This document shows, piece after piece, positions 1 through 7,996 of a stretch of 64,000 nt of DNA (the first letter of the stretch is position 1; each line of letters begins with the position of its first letter). Below the pieces are notes generated by a model, which was not told the DNA's origin, made no database searches, and was given only the letters and a program-made list of their open reading frames with translations. The DNA is from Paracoccus saliphilus (GTDB lineage Bacteria > Pseudomonadota > Alphaproteobacteria > Rhodobacterales > Rhodobacteraceae). A program made the position numbers and the translations under genes. Location: NCBI RefSeq assembly GCF_028553805.1, contig NZ_CP067140.1, positions 868,001-932,000 of the forward strand, read 5' to 3'.

Positions 1-200
1 TTGAGCTTCTCGAAAAAATTTCCGTCGCCGGCGTCAAGGTTTTGGACATAGGTTCGCTGGAGTCCGGCAAAGTTATCAGCGGTCCAAAGTGACCGACCTG
101 GTGATAGAAGCGAACCATCATTGATCAGGCAATCGGTGCGAAGGCGATCCATCGTTTCATAAAGCGGCGAAAGGTCGGCGCTTGGATTGTATCGAGCCAT
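1..200 (-). CDS. McrB-like restriction ATPase, N-terminal part (cut by window edge)
   Basis: On the minus strand an ATG at 198-200 opens a frame that runs without a stop off the left edge (67 residues visible). The start MARYNPSADLSPLYE, then GSLLSPGRSLWTADN and DAGDGNFFEKLK, resembles from memory the N-terminus of McrB-like AAA+ ATPases of type IV (modification-dependent) restriction systems, which often begin M-x-RYNP and carry an SLWT...FFEKLK stretch. The AAA+ domain would lie outside the window. The frame stays open upstream of this ATG to a stop near 297, so a start further upstream is possible. No clear Shine-Dalgarno is seen. The family call rests on pattern memory, not a search. Confidence 0.5.
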   Translation of the reverse strand, partial: MARYNPSADLSPLYETMDRLRTDCLINDGSLLSPGRSLWTADNFAGLQRTYVQNLDAGDGNFFEKL

Positions 201-458
201 GGTAAATCCCGGTGCAAAAGCGGCCACTGCCTCAGCATACGAGTACCGGGGCGAGGCCGGCAATCCCACTTCTGCACCACCCTCTTGATCTCACAAAAAA
301 ATCTACGCCTTTGAGAAGTGAAGCTAACCGTTACAGCCTCAAGGCTCGTCACCCGTAGCGTTTCGCGATAGGCTGAACAGGGATTAAACTCTTTACAGAA
401 AGTGCGTTTTGTCGAGAGTCGGGGAAAGCGACCCCGGCAATTCCAGGGCAGGTATCAC
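201..458. other. Intergenic region between the McrB-like gene and the recombinase
   Basis: No convincing gene is seen here. It is the 5' region of both divergent neighbours. A short inverted repeat CGGGG...CCCCG lies at about 420-437, just ahead of the recombinase start. One boundary of the mobile island may lie in this stretch, but I could not find terminal repeats that define it. Confidence 0.4.
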
Positions 459-1061
459 ATGAGCGATCCGCGTCCCAACCGGCCTTTTGTCAAGAGTGGC
501 GGCACCGAGCCGGTCGATGCGCATCGGCGCGACCGGGATTACCTGACCCCGGCCGAGATGACGCGGCTGCTGGCGGCGGCGAAATCCGGTCGGCACGGCG
601 CGCGCGATCATCTCATGCTGTTGCTGATGTACCGCCACGGGCTGCGGGTCAGTGAGCTGATTGCGCTGCGGTGCAATGATCTCGACCTCGCATCCGGACA
701 CATCTGGGTCCGGCGGCTGAAACGCGGTCTTGCCACCAACCAGCCCTTGGCCGGAGACGAGCTCCGTGCCCTGCGGCGTGTCTTGTCGGTGCGGCAGGAT
801 GCTATGCTCTGGCTGTTTCTCTCGGAACGTGGCCAGCCGCTGACCCGCCAGGCCGTCAACTATCTCATTGCCGCGATCGCCAGGCGGGCCGGCCTCGGGC
901 CGGTCCATCCGCATATGCTGCGCCATTCCTGCGGCCATGCGCTTGCCCATGCCGGGCGCGACCTGCGCCTGATCCAGGATTATCTCGGCCATCGCGATCC
1001 CCGCCATACCGCCCGCTACACCCGCACCGCGGCCAGTCGCTTCACCGGTCTCTGGGATTGA
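459..1061 (+). CDS. Short tyrosine recombinase/integrase (XerC/FimB-like)
   Basis: A 200-residue tyrosine recombinase. The catalytic set is visible in order: Arg63 (HGLRVSE), a possible Lys88, His152-x-x-Arg155 (HMLRHS), His178 (LGHRD) and the nucleophile Tyr187 (TARYTR). The start is set at ATG 459 because it follows a purine-rich GGCAGG; the frame stays open further upstream to 402. The length is close to the catalytic domain alone, with no SAM-like arm domain, as in FimB/FimE and small transposon-linked integrases. It converges with the helix-turn-helix gene at 1066-1536 and lies upstream of a Tn7-like operon. It may resolve or integrate the element, but nothing in the sequence shows its target. 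Confidence 0.85.
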   Translation: MSDPRPNRPFVKSGGTEPVDAHRRDRDYLTPAEMTRLLAAAKSGRHGARDHLMLLLMYRHGLRVSELIALRCNDLDLASGHIWVRRLKRGLATNQPLAGDELRALRRVLSVRQDAMLWLFLSERGQPLTRQAVNYLIAAIARRAGLGPVHPHMLRHSCGHALAHAGRDLRLIQDYLGHRDPRHTARYTRTAASRFTGLWD

Positions 1062-1065
1062 GCTG

Positions 1066-1536
1066 CTATTGTGCGGGCCTTCGAACCGCGGCGCGATAGC
1101 GCCGGCCAAATGTTCGAGGATCCATCCCAAGCTCACGCGCCGCCCCCGCGTAATTTTTGTGGTTGGCATATGCATCCCGCAAGATTTCATCCGCCACCTG
1201 CCTGCTCGGTCTTCCACGATGTGACGGAATACCCAGTTTCCCGCGTATGTCCGCAATCCATTTCGCATCGACCGCGTGCAGCGCTGCAAGCTCGCTATCG
1301 TTTTTTCCATCGCGTATCTGAGTGCGCAGGAGTTCCATGAAATCAAATCCAAAATGCTCCAGCGCCTGAATCAATTGGCGGCGCGGTGCCGGAAAATGTG
1401 CTTTCAGCGCGGCAAGGGAACTCGTCTCTCGAATGATCTTCAGAAACTCGTCGGGTGCATGGAAATCGGCGTGGTTGTGACCACCCACAGCCAGGCGATC
1501 TTCGATCGGTTTCACCCAGTGTTTTGTCCACGCCAT
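1066..1536 (-). CDS. Helix-turn-helix protein of unknown function
   Basis: A 156-residue protein starting at ATG 1534-1536, preceded by a strong GGAGGG at about 5-nt spacing. The N-terminal half (MAWTKHWVKPIEDR...) is not recognised. The C-terminal third (residues about 105-156) includes ILRDAYANHKNYAGAARELG followed by DPRTFGRRYRAAV, which looks like a Fis/resolvase-type helix-turn-helix. It is divergent from the Ner-like gene and the two share a roughly 170-bp control region with short repeats. It is plausibly the second regulator or a DNA-binding accessory of the Tn7-like module. No family name can be given. Confidence 0.65.
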   Translation of the reverse strand: MAWTKHWVKPIEDRLAVGGHNHADFHAPDEFLKIIRETSSLAALKAHFPAPRRQLIQALEHFGFDFMELLRTQIRDGKNDSELAALHAVDAKWIADIRGKLGIPSHRGRPSRQVADEILRDAYANHKNYAGAARELGMDPRTFGRRYRAAVRRPAQ

Positions 1537-1582
1537 GTGCCCTCCCTCGGAGTGCAAAAATCCGGTGATATCAACATTGCCA

Positions 1583-1623
1583 GTATTTTGCTGACTTTAC
1601 CGTAATTTTGCACGTATTTTCGC
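1583..1623. promoter_or_regulatory. Three short direct repeats in the divergent control region
   Basis: GTATTTTGC (1583-1591), GTAATTTTGC (1602-1611) and GTATTTTCGC (1614-1623) are near copies in the same orientation. They lie between the minus-strand HTH gene and the Ner-like gene. Ner-family repressors bind repeated operators in a shared early promoter region, so these are candidate operators. TnsB-binding sites are an alternative reading. Confidence 0.4.
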
Positions 1624-1706
1624 TATCGCCCCTTCATTGATTGACGTGATTCGCCAAAACGTGATTCTCTTCATGCACCGGCAACTAACTTTGCTAGGAG
1701 GCTCTA

Positions 1707-1943
1707 TTGGAAGCGCCATGCGTACATCCCGATCATGAACGCCTAAAGATGGAATTGCGTATCCGGGGTACGTCATTGAGCAAGATCGCCGCAGAGATGG
1801 GCGTCCTTCCAGGATCCGTGACGACCGTCAGCCAGGGGCTGCGACGCTCCAAGCGCATCGAAGCCGCCTTGGCTAGGGCGGTCGGGAAGCCGGTCGAAGA
1901 GGTTTTTCCCGGCAGGTACAGCAACGAGAAAGGAGCAAGCTAA
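1707..1943 (+). CDS. Ner/Nlp-like DNA-binding regulator
   Basis: A 78-residue protein with the layout of phage Mu Ner and Nlp/SfsB proteins: CVHPDHERLKMELRIRG, a single HTH (TSLSKIAAEMGVLPGSVTTV), then EAALARAVGKPVEEVFPGRY. The start is TTG 1707, because AGGAGG at 1696-1701 is optimally spaced and because the family's HP...L...RG N-terminus is kept only with this start; the first in-frame ATG (1749) would remove it. In Mu, Ner represses the early transposition operon. Here it stands 210 bp upstream of tnsA in the same orientation, so a role as repressor of the tns operon or its own promoter is likely. Confidence 0.75.
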   Translation: MEAPCVHPDHERLKMELRIRGTSLSKIAAEMGVLPGSVTTVSQGLRRSKRIEAALARAVGKPVEEVFPGRYSNEKGAS

Positions 1944-1973
1944 TGTAGCTATTTGCACAAAAAACGACCCCGA

Positions 1974-2037
1974 AAGCTGTCGCTCACGAGGCCGCTAATC
2001 GATTGGTACTCGATAGCTCATCCTCCCGCGACAGCTT
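1974..2037. repeat. 10-bp inverted repeat upstream of tnsA
   Basis: AAGCTGTCGC at 1974-1983 is perfectly repeated in inverted orientation at 2028-2037, with 44 bp between the arms. It lies between the Ner-like gene and tnsA. It could be an operator, a recombinase site or part of a transposon end; the sequence does not decide. Confidence 0.4.
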
Positions 2038-2054
2038 CAGAAAGTCAAGCCTGA

Positions 2055-2085
2055 GTGCCGCCCTTCGCGGCACAGAATCCCTTTT
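2055..2085 (+). terminator. Hairpin with T-run between ner-like gene and tnsA
   Basis: GTGCCGC (2055-2061) pairs with GCGGCAC (2067-2073) over a 5-nt loop, followed after 7 nt by TTTTT (2081-2085). It has the form of an intrinsic terminator or attenuator that would separate the regulator from the tns operon. Confidence 0.5.
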
Positions 2086-2152
2086 TGTTCTGACACAGGA
2101 GAAGTGCCCATGGGCGAATGGCCATGCATGACCGTTCGCCGGGCCAGACAAG

Positions 2153-2842
2153 ATGAGCCATCCATTCAACCCATCGTTCACGCACCCCTTGCCCAGCAAG
2201 GCGACCCGGAAACCGCCGGCCCGGTCACGCGCCAGTTCGCGCGGGCTTCTCCCCGGCCAGACCCCGCACGATCCGCGTCCCCGACTGCGCTATTTCGAGA
2301 GCAAACGCGAACAGGATGTTCTTTACCAACTTCTCGCGCGTCCGGATGTCGTAGACATCTGGGACCAGCCACCCCCGGTAGAATATCGGGCCGCCGAGGG
2401 CCGGCGCAAGCCGCATACATTCGATTTCCTGATCACGCTTGCTGACGGCCGCCGCATCGCGATTGCCGTCAAGCCCGCGGCCATTGTTGAACGCCATGGC
2501 TTTCGTGAAACCCTGAAGCGGATCCGGGCCGCGACCCCGCTCAACTTCGCCGATGAGGTCGTGCTGATAACGGAACAGCGCTACTGCCCTTCCGCCGCAC
2601 GCAACGCCCAAAAGCTGCACGACTTTCGCCGCACTCCGGATCCCGAAGCCGACCGGATCATTGCAGAACTGACCCGTGACATGTCTGGCCCAACTCCGAT
2701 TGCCGATCTTGTTCGGCGATCGGGGCTCGGTGGCCGGGCCTTCCGCGCGGCCTTCCGCGCCATCTTCGCCGGCATTCTGCGCGCAGTGGATAGCGGCGAC
2801 ATTCTTCCTTCCACCCGCATTACGCCGGAGGTTGTCCAATGA
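2153..2842 (+). CDS. tnsA: TnsA-like transposon endonuclease
   Basis: A 229-residue protein matching the Tn7 TnsA layout: an N-terminal restriction-endonuclease fold and a C-terminal helical/winged-helix part (residues about 150-229, IADLVRRSGLGGRAF). The core shows Glu49 (YFESKREQD), the DQPPPVEY strand, Asp91 (HTFDFLI) and Lys107 (IAVKPAA). In TnsA the catalytic set is Glu, Asp, Gln/Glu and Lys, the fourth being two residues before the lysine; here that residue is Ala105. TnsA nicks the transposon 5' ends to allow cut-and-paste. The gene ends inside the tnsB start (ATGA). The start at 2153 has only a weak ribosome site. A better one (AGGAGA) precedes an out-of-frame GTG/ATG at 2104-2110, which may be a leader. 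Confidence 0.8.
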   Translation: MSHPFNPSFTHPLPSKATRKPPARSRASSRGLLPGQTPHDPRPRLRYFESKREQDVLYQLLARPDVVDIWDQPPPVEYRAAEGRRKPHTFDFLITLADGRRIAIAVKPAAIVERHGFRETLKRIRAATPLNFADEVVLITEQRYCPSAARNAQKLHDFRRTPDPEADRIIAELTRDMSGPTPIADLVRRSGLGGRAFRAAFRAIFAGILRAVDSGDILPSTRITPEVVQ

Positions 2843-4998
2843 CCCGCCATTTCCGTCTTTCTGAAATCGACTGCCTCGAAATTGCAGGGGCAGAGCACCG
2901 GCTGCTGACCAGCGATCGCAGCGGCTCGATCTGGTCGCGGCTCGACGATTCGTCCGTCTGCCTGTCGTTTACCAGCGATGATTTCATGCGGCTGCTGTCA
3001 CGCCCCGACGTGCGACTCAAACGCGGGGCCTTCTCGGATCAATCCGCGTTTCGTCGATTGCGCTGCGATATCGACTATGTCCAAACCATGCCTCCGGAAC
3101 AGCGCGCAAAGATATTGTGGCAAGCCACATGTGCCAGAACGTTTCTCGAAGCCGAGGCGCGTGGCGAAACCAATCGCTCCGAACAGGTGGTGGAAAAGAT
3201 TATACCCATCCTGGAACGCCGCGTGAATGACATCGAGGAAAGCGGTCAGGATGTCGGACGCAATCCGCGCGCGGGTCAGCTGTTCGAGCGACGCCGTTTT
3301 CCGTCTACACGCTGGCTGCTGCAATGGGTCAGAATGTATGAGGCTGGCGGTCATAGCCCGTTGGTTTTTCTGCGCAAGCGTCGGCCCGACCTTTCTACCC
3401 GAAAGCTGATAGCGGAGGCCGAAGCCGTCCTTGCCGAATGCGTGGTCGGCTATCTTGATCGCAACGAACCCACGCAGCAACAGATCGTCGAGAATGTCTG
3501 TGATCGCTTTGCCAAAATCAATCGCGGTCGATCGACCGCAGGCATCGCGCCCTTGCCCGTACCATCGGCCCGGACGGTGCGGCGCCGCATCAAGGCTCTT
3601 GATCCGTTTGAGGTCATCGCACAGCGCAAAGGGATCGATGCTGCCCGCCGCAAGTTCGGTTTCTACGAGGACGGACTGAGTGCCGACTATCCATTGCAGC
3701 GTATCGAGATGGACGAGTGGCAGATCGACATTTGTTCCCTTTTGGGTGAAAGTGGTGCGCTGGACGGCTGGCCAGGCGAAGATCGGGCAAAATTTGAGGT
3801 CGGCAGACGCTGGATCTATGTTGCCCTTGATTGCGCGACACGCTGTGTGCTTGGGTTCCGTATTGTGTCGACGCCGAATGCCGATGATGCAATTCGAACT
3901 TTGAACCTGATCATCCAGGACAAAACCCCCATCGCCGAAGCGTCAGGCTGTCAAACATCCTGGGACCAATGCGGCGGTATTGGCGTTCTCGCGACCGACC
4001 AGGGCTCAGCCTTCGCCGCCGAGAAGTTCCGGATGGCGGTCGCCGATCTCGGCGCAACCTATGAGGCACCACCTGCCGGGGTCCCAAAACTCCGCGGCCG
4101 AATTGAGCGTCTATTCCGTACTTTCGGTCAACAGCTCGCGCCGATGCTGATCGGCCGCACCTTCGGTAACCCAGTGGAACGCGGCGATTATCCATCGGAA
4201 CAATGGGCGGCTCTGACTGATGACGAATTGGCACAGATCCTTACGCTGTTCATCGTCGATATCTACCACAATTCACCTCATGCCGGCCTCAAGGGAGAGA
4301 CCCCGGCGAACGCCTGGAAACGGTTGTCGGCCGAGCAGGGGGTAACGCCACCACCCGATGCCAATCATCGCCGTGCCGTGTTTGGTATTCCGCTCAACCG
4401 CAAACTCGATCGACATGGGGTGCGAGCCTTCGGGATCAACTATACCTGCTCGCAACTGCAGGAAGCTTTACTACGCGGGGCAAGTGGCGAGATTCCTATT
4501 CGGGTAGATCCCGAGGATTTGACGTATATTTCCATCTGCCTCGGCCATGAATGGTTCAGCGCCGAGGCCGTTTCGCATGCCGTATGGGGCCTGTGTCTCA
4601 GCGACTGGCTGGAGATGGTGCGCGAGCTGCGGACGCGGTTCCGAGAGGAGGCGGTCCTGTCCGAGCAGATCATTCGGGATACCCGGAAAAAAATCTTTGC
4701 GATCGATGCCCGTGCCCGGCAATTGCGCCGCGTACAACCGCCGCATCTCACGGCCGAAGGATTGGACCGGGAGGAACGGCAGCTCTTTACAGGGCTGCGC
4801 ATTGGTCCCGAGGGTTCGGCCGCGACGGGTGATCTCGAACGGCCAAACGACCGAAACCGGCCCAAACCAGATGATCTTCTTGGCGATGTCATCACCCCGG
4901 ATGCACCACCCCCTCAACCCATGTCTGGCGGCGCTTCGTTCGGAGAAAATATACGCGAGGTTTCCGATGACGGCGACGAATGGACCTTCGATGACTGA
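2839..4998 (+). CDS. tnsB: TnsB/TniA-type DDE transposase
   Basis: A 719-residue transposase that carries out 3'-end cleavage and strand transfer. The retroviral-integrase fold lies at about residues 285-430 with Asp292 (IEMDEWQ), Asp387 (LATDQGSAF) and Glu423 (LRGRIERLF), giving a D-x94-D-x35-E triad. The N-terminal 280 residues should contain the end-binding HTH domains. After the core comes a Mu-type C-terminal beta-barrel region and an acidic tail (SDDGDEWTFDD), as expected for contact with the TnsC-type ATPase. It starts within the last codon of tnsA and overlaps tnsC by 8 nt. It looks full length and intact. Confidence 0.92.
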   Translation: MTRHFRLSEIDCLEIAGAEHRLLTSDRSGSIWSRLDDSSVCLSFTSDDFMRLLSRPDVRLKRGAFSDQSAFRRLRCDIDYVQTMPPEQRAKILWQATCARTFLEAEARGETNRSEQVVEKIIPILERRVNDIEESGQDVGRNPRAGQLFERRRFPSTRWLLQWVRMYEAGGHSPLVFLRKRRPDLSTRKLIAEAEAVLAECVVGYLDRNEPTQQQIVENVCDRFAKINRGRSTAGIAPLPVPSARTVRRRIKALDPFEVIAQRKGIDAARRKFGFYEDGLSADYPLQRIEMDEWQIDICSLLGESGALDGWPGEDRAKFEVGRRWIYVALDCATRCVLGFRIVSTPNADDAIRTLNLIIQDKTPIAEASGCQTSWDQCGGIGVLATDQGSAFAAEKFRMAVADLGATYEAPPAGVPKLRGRIERLFRTFGQQLAPMLIGRTFGNPVERGDYPSEQWAALTDDELAQILTLFIVDIYHNSPHAGLKGETPANAWKRLSAEQGVTPPPDANHRRAVFGIPLNRKLDRHGVRAFGINYTCSQLQEALLRGASGEIPIRVDPEDLTYISICLGHEWFSAEAVSHAVWGLCLSDWLEMVRELRTRFREEAVLSEQIIRDTRKKIFAIDARARQLRRVQPPHLTAEGLDREERQLFTGLRIGPEGSAATGDLERPNDRNRPKPDDLLGDVITPDAPPPQPMSGGASFGENIREVSDDGDEWTFDD

Positions 4999-5953
4999 AT
5001 CTCTGAACATTGGCATCCCGCAGCGCGTTCTCGCGCTGCGATCCATCTTCTCGAGTAATCGGGCCTATCGGCAATTCGAAGAGCGTTTCCGCTACCTGCT
5101 GGAGCGACGGCGGGCAGAGATTGCAGCCGGAGTTGTAGCCGAGGCCCGCTGCATCGCACTGATAGGTGCCTCCGGCAGCGGCAAGACCACTGCGGCGCGA
5201 CACCTGTTCGCGGTGCAGCCGGATCTGGTTCTGGAGGAGCCGGAAACCCCGCGCATGGAGGTCGCGAGCCTGCCGGTGCCAACACCGGCAACCCTGAAAT
5301 TCGTCGGTCAAACCACGCTTACGGCACTCGGTTTCCCGCTTCGCCGCGAAAGAACCGCCCAAACCATCTGGGATATGGTGAAAGATCACCTCGCCGCCCG
5401 CCAAACGCTGTTCTTGCATTACGACGAAGCGCAGGACCTTTCGGCTCATCAGACTCCAAAGGAGCTGACCTCGGTCGTCAACACCCTGAAGTCACTGATG
5501 CAGCACCCGGTCTGGCCGGTTGGTCTGATCCTGACCGGTACGGCGGAGTTGAAAACCATCATTAACCACGACGCCCAGTTGGCACGCCGGGTCTACCCGA
5601 TCGAGTTTCCCCGGCTCGATCTTGTGCTCGATGCCGAGCGCGTCCGGCAATTGCTCTGCCTCTATTCCCGGCGTGCGGATATGACGCCGTGCAATGAAGT
5701 CGGCACAACCGAATTTGCCGCACGGCTCATCCATGCCGGGGCGCGGGAGTTCGGGTTGCTGATCGAACTGGTTATCGCCGCATTGGAAGAGGCGATGCTG
5801 TCCGGTGCCGAGACTTTGGAAATCCTTCATTTCACGCGGATGTTCGGTAAGCGCGCCGGCTGCATCGACGGCCTCAACCCATTCGTAGCGGGCGATTTCG
5901 AACGAATTGACACCCGAAAGTTGCTGAATCACGGAGAGTGCGATGTCCAATAA
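4991..5953 (+). CDS. tnsC: TnsC/TniB-type AAA+ transposition regulator
   Basis: A 320-residue AAA+ ATPase of the TniB/TnsC group. Walker A is GASGSGKTT with Lys65; Walker B is LFLHYDEAQDL with Asp145-Glu146; sensor 1 is LILTGTAEL. It connects TniQ-marked target DNA to the TnsB transposase and carries target immunity in related systems. The start at ATG 4991 (MTESLNIGIP) overlaps the tnsB stop; the frame is open much further upstream but that part is antisense noise over tnsB. It overlaps tniQ by 11 nt. Confidence 0.92.
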   Translation: MTESLNIGIPQRVLALRSIFSSNRAYRQFEERFRYLLERRRAEIAAGVVAEARCIALIGASGSGKTTAARHLFAVQPDLVLEEPETPRMEVASLPVPTPATLKFVGQTTLTALGFPLRRERTAQTIWDMVKDHLAARQTLFLHYDEAQDLSAHQTPKELTSVVNTLKSLMQHPVWPVGLILTGTAELKTIINHDAQLARRVYPIEFPRLDLVLDAERVRQLLCLYSRRADMTPCNEVGTTEFAARLIHAGAREFGLLIELVIAALEEAMLSGAETLEILHFTRMFGKRAGCIDGLNPFVAGDFERIDTRKLLNHGECDVQ

Positions 5954-7808
5954 ATATGCGGCGTCGGAAGGCGGGCTTATGCCCTTGGCATTGACGAGAC
6001 AAATGTTCGAGCGCGAAACGCCCGTCTCCCTTGTTTCCGGGATCGCGCAAAGGAACTTCTATGGATCGGCACGGGATTTCTGCCTTGATCTCGGACTTGA
6101 CTGGTTCGGGATTATCCGGGGAGAGCAGAAAGAAGTTTCGCGGGTCGCTCAAATCGCCGGGGTGGATAACAGCAACCTTCAAAGATGGACATTTAGAAAT
6201 GTCGGAAAGTTACGTGTTCGGATTGGGCGAGAGATGGGGACGATCAGGACCGTCTGCCGATCAATTCCGAGGGTTTGTCCAGCATGCATCAGGGCGTCGG
6301 TCGATCAGCACGGCTTTAGCGGGGCATTTCTTCGGGCGGATTGGCAGATTGTTTCGATCCGAACATGCGACATCCATCATGTCCCGCTCATTCGGCTACC
6401 CTCCAGAAAGCACTCGCAGGAAAACTACGACATTGCGGCAATCATCCGAGAGCGTTTCGATCTGATCACGGGTCATATCGATATACATCGTCAAGAGAGC
6501 TCGCTGGAAACTTATTTGCGGACACGTCTTCGCGGTACGCCCCATGCTGGTTTCTGGCCTGACTGCTTCACCCTGCCTGTGGTGGCACGCGCCGCGGAAT
6601 CTCTCGGTGGCCGCATTCTATATGGTACGCAAGTAAAGTTCACCCATCTGTCCGATGACATGTTGCATGCCGCCGGCGCCAAAGGGTTTGATATATTGTC
6701 TGGCGGTGCGGACGCCCTCAAATCATGTCTTGATGATCTGACACGTGAATCGTCCGACAGCCAGAAGTTTCATCGGCGAGACTATGGAATGTTTCTGACA
6801 TGGCTGTCATCCAGCCGTGCTGCGCCGGAAATGAAACTGCTCAAATCGGTGGTGCGAGATCATATCATCGAGAGTTTTCCGATCAAGTCAGGGGCGATCG
6901 TCCTTGGGACGGTGGTCAAACAACCTCGCTTGCTCAGCGTCACTGATGCCGCCAGGGAACTCAGGATGAAGCCTGACCAATTCCTCAGGTTCCAAATGGC
7001 GAACGGGGAATCAGTCTCAACTGGGGCGGTTGAACGTCAAGGCGTGCGCGTCGATTTGCTTCCGGCACTCAAGGATCAAATAGATGACCAGATTACGATT
7101 AAGGAAGCAATGCGAATCTTGAACTGTTCCTTTGACCTTGTTCAGAAACTTGCCGATTGCCGCATCCTTCCGTTCCACACGCGTGGGGGCAAAGCCCGCT
7201 ACATCAGCAGAAGAGACGCACACGAACTTCTCCGTGCCGTCGAGGACCTTCCAGCTACCAGGCAACACGGAAATTTCCTCACGGCCGCGCAGGTTCGAGA
7301 ACGGATTGCATGCAAAGCATCGGAAATATTGACGCTATTCATGCAGGGTGAACTCTCCCCGACCTATCGCGACAAGCGGATCAAGGGGATCAACGCGCTA
7401 TTGGTGGATCTTGAACAGGTGCGATCCAAAATTACCAACCGGGATCCGAAGTTTATCCTATTCACAGAAGCACTTGGAATCCTTCGGCTTCGAAGTGCGG
7501 AGCTTCATTCCCTGGCTTCGATGGGGTATCTGAGAATGACATCGCGCCGGGATCCCGACAGCGGCTGTATGCGCAAGGTCATTGAAGCCGAAACATTGGA
7601 CAGATTTCGAGCGCGTTTTGCTACGCTTGTTATGCTGGCTGTAGAGCTACATCGACGCTCGCCCCATCTTCGCAAGGACCTTGAAGCGTTGGGCGCACTC
7701 CCAGTGTGTTCAGGGAGCGACCTGCCGCAATTCTATGAGCGATCAAAGCTTCCCAACCTGACATTACTGTTCTCACGTTGGAGTAAGACGTCTGCGTCAC
7801 CTGCGTAG
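5943..7808 (+). CDS. tniQ: TniQ/TnsD-type target-selection protein
   Basis: A 621-residue protein. The TniQ domain is at residues about 12-155, with zinc ligands Cys112-Pro-Ala-Cys115 and Cys142-x-x-His145 (CDIHHVPL). The longer C-terminal part (about 330-600) holds what look like repeated small DNA-binding units (LLSVTDAARELRM, ITIKEAMRILNC, LTAAQVRE, ILFTEALGILRL), typical of TnsD-like proteins that read a specific attachment sequence. It lacks any linked Cas genes. It is the last gene of the tns operon and overlaps tnsC. The target site it recognises cannot be read from this window because the element ends are not resolved. Confidence 0.85.
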   Translation: MSNKYAASEGGLMPLALTRQMFERETPVSLVSGIAQRNFYGSARDFCLDLGLDWFGIIRGEQKEVSRVAQIAGVDNSNLQRWTFRNVGKLRVRIGREMGTIRTVCRSIPRVCPACIRASVDQHGFSGAFLRADWQIVSIRTCDIHHVPLIRLPSRKHSQENYDIAAIIRERFDLITGHIDIHRQESSLETYLRTRLRGTPHAGFWPDCFTLPVVARAAESLGGRILYGTQVKFTHLSDDMLHAAGAKGFDILSGGADALKSCLDDLTRESSDSQKFHRRDYGMFLTWLSSSRAAPEMKLLKSVVRDHIIESFPIKSGAIVLGTVVKQPRLLSVTDAARELRMKPDQFLRFQMANGESVSTGAVERQGVRVDLLPALKDQIDDQITIKEAMRILNCSFDLVQKLADCRILPFHTRGGKARYISRRDAHELLRAVEDLPATRQHGNFLTAAQVRERIACKASEILTLFMQGELSPTYRDKRIKGINALLVDLEQVRSKITNRDPKFILFTEALGILRLRSAELHSLASMGYLRMTSRRDPDSGCMRKVIEAETLDRFRARFATLVMLAVELHRRSPHLRKDLEALGALPVCSGSDLPQFYERSKLPNLTLLFSRWSKTSASPA

Positions 7809-7996
7809 CGAACATCAGCTACGCGACGGGTACAATCGAGGCGCAGAGAGAGAGCTTCACCGTCGGACACGTCGACGGGCAAATAGCGGCAATAGCCGTT
7901 GCAAGTAACACCGCGCCTGCTGCGACACGCGCCTGTGAACCTTTTGCTGCGCTCAGTGTGGAAGTGATCAACCCTTGGGATCTCGACCTTTAGGCG

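Larger units (their letters stand above)
459..7808 (+). mobile_element. Tn7-like transposition module (recombinase, Ner-like regulator, TnsA-TnsB-TnsC-TniQ)
   Basis: The four transposition genes at 2153-7808 are in one orientation and each overlaps the next (ATGA at 2839, 8 nt at 4991, 11 nt at 5943). That gives a single translationally coupled operon of endonuclease, DDE transposase, AAA+ regulator and zinc-finger target selector, the Tn7 order. No cas genes or CRISPR repeats are present, so target choice should depend on TniQ/TnsD. I could not identify the element's ends (arrays of TnsB sites, TGT...ACA termini and a 5-bp duplication), so the boundaries given are those of the gene block only. 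Confidence 0.72.

Noticed and set aside
3..92. Plus-strand C-terminal fragment at the left edge
   Set aside because: The complementary strand gives a longer, family-like sequence (McrB-type N-terminus), so the plus-strand frame is taken as a shadow.
4547..4990. N-terminal extension of the TnsC-type gene
   Set aside because: This part overlaps tnsB in another frame and has no similarity to TniB/TnsC; the ATG at 4991 gives the normal length.
2153..7808. CRISPR-associated transposon (CAST)
   Set aside because: No cas genes, no repeat-spacer array and no crRNA-like repeats anywhere in the window.
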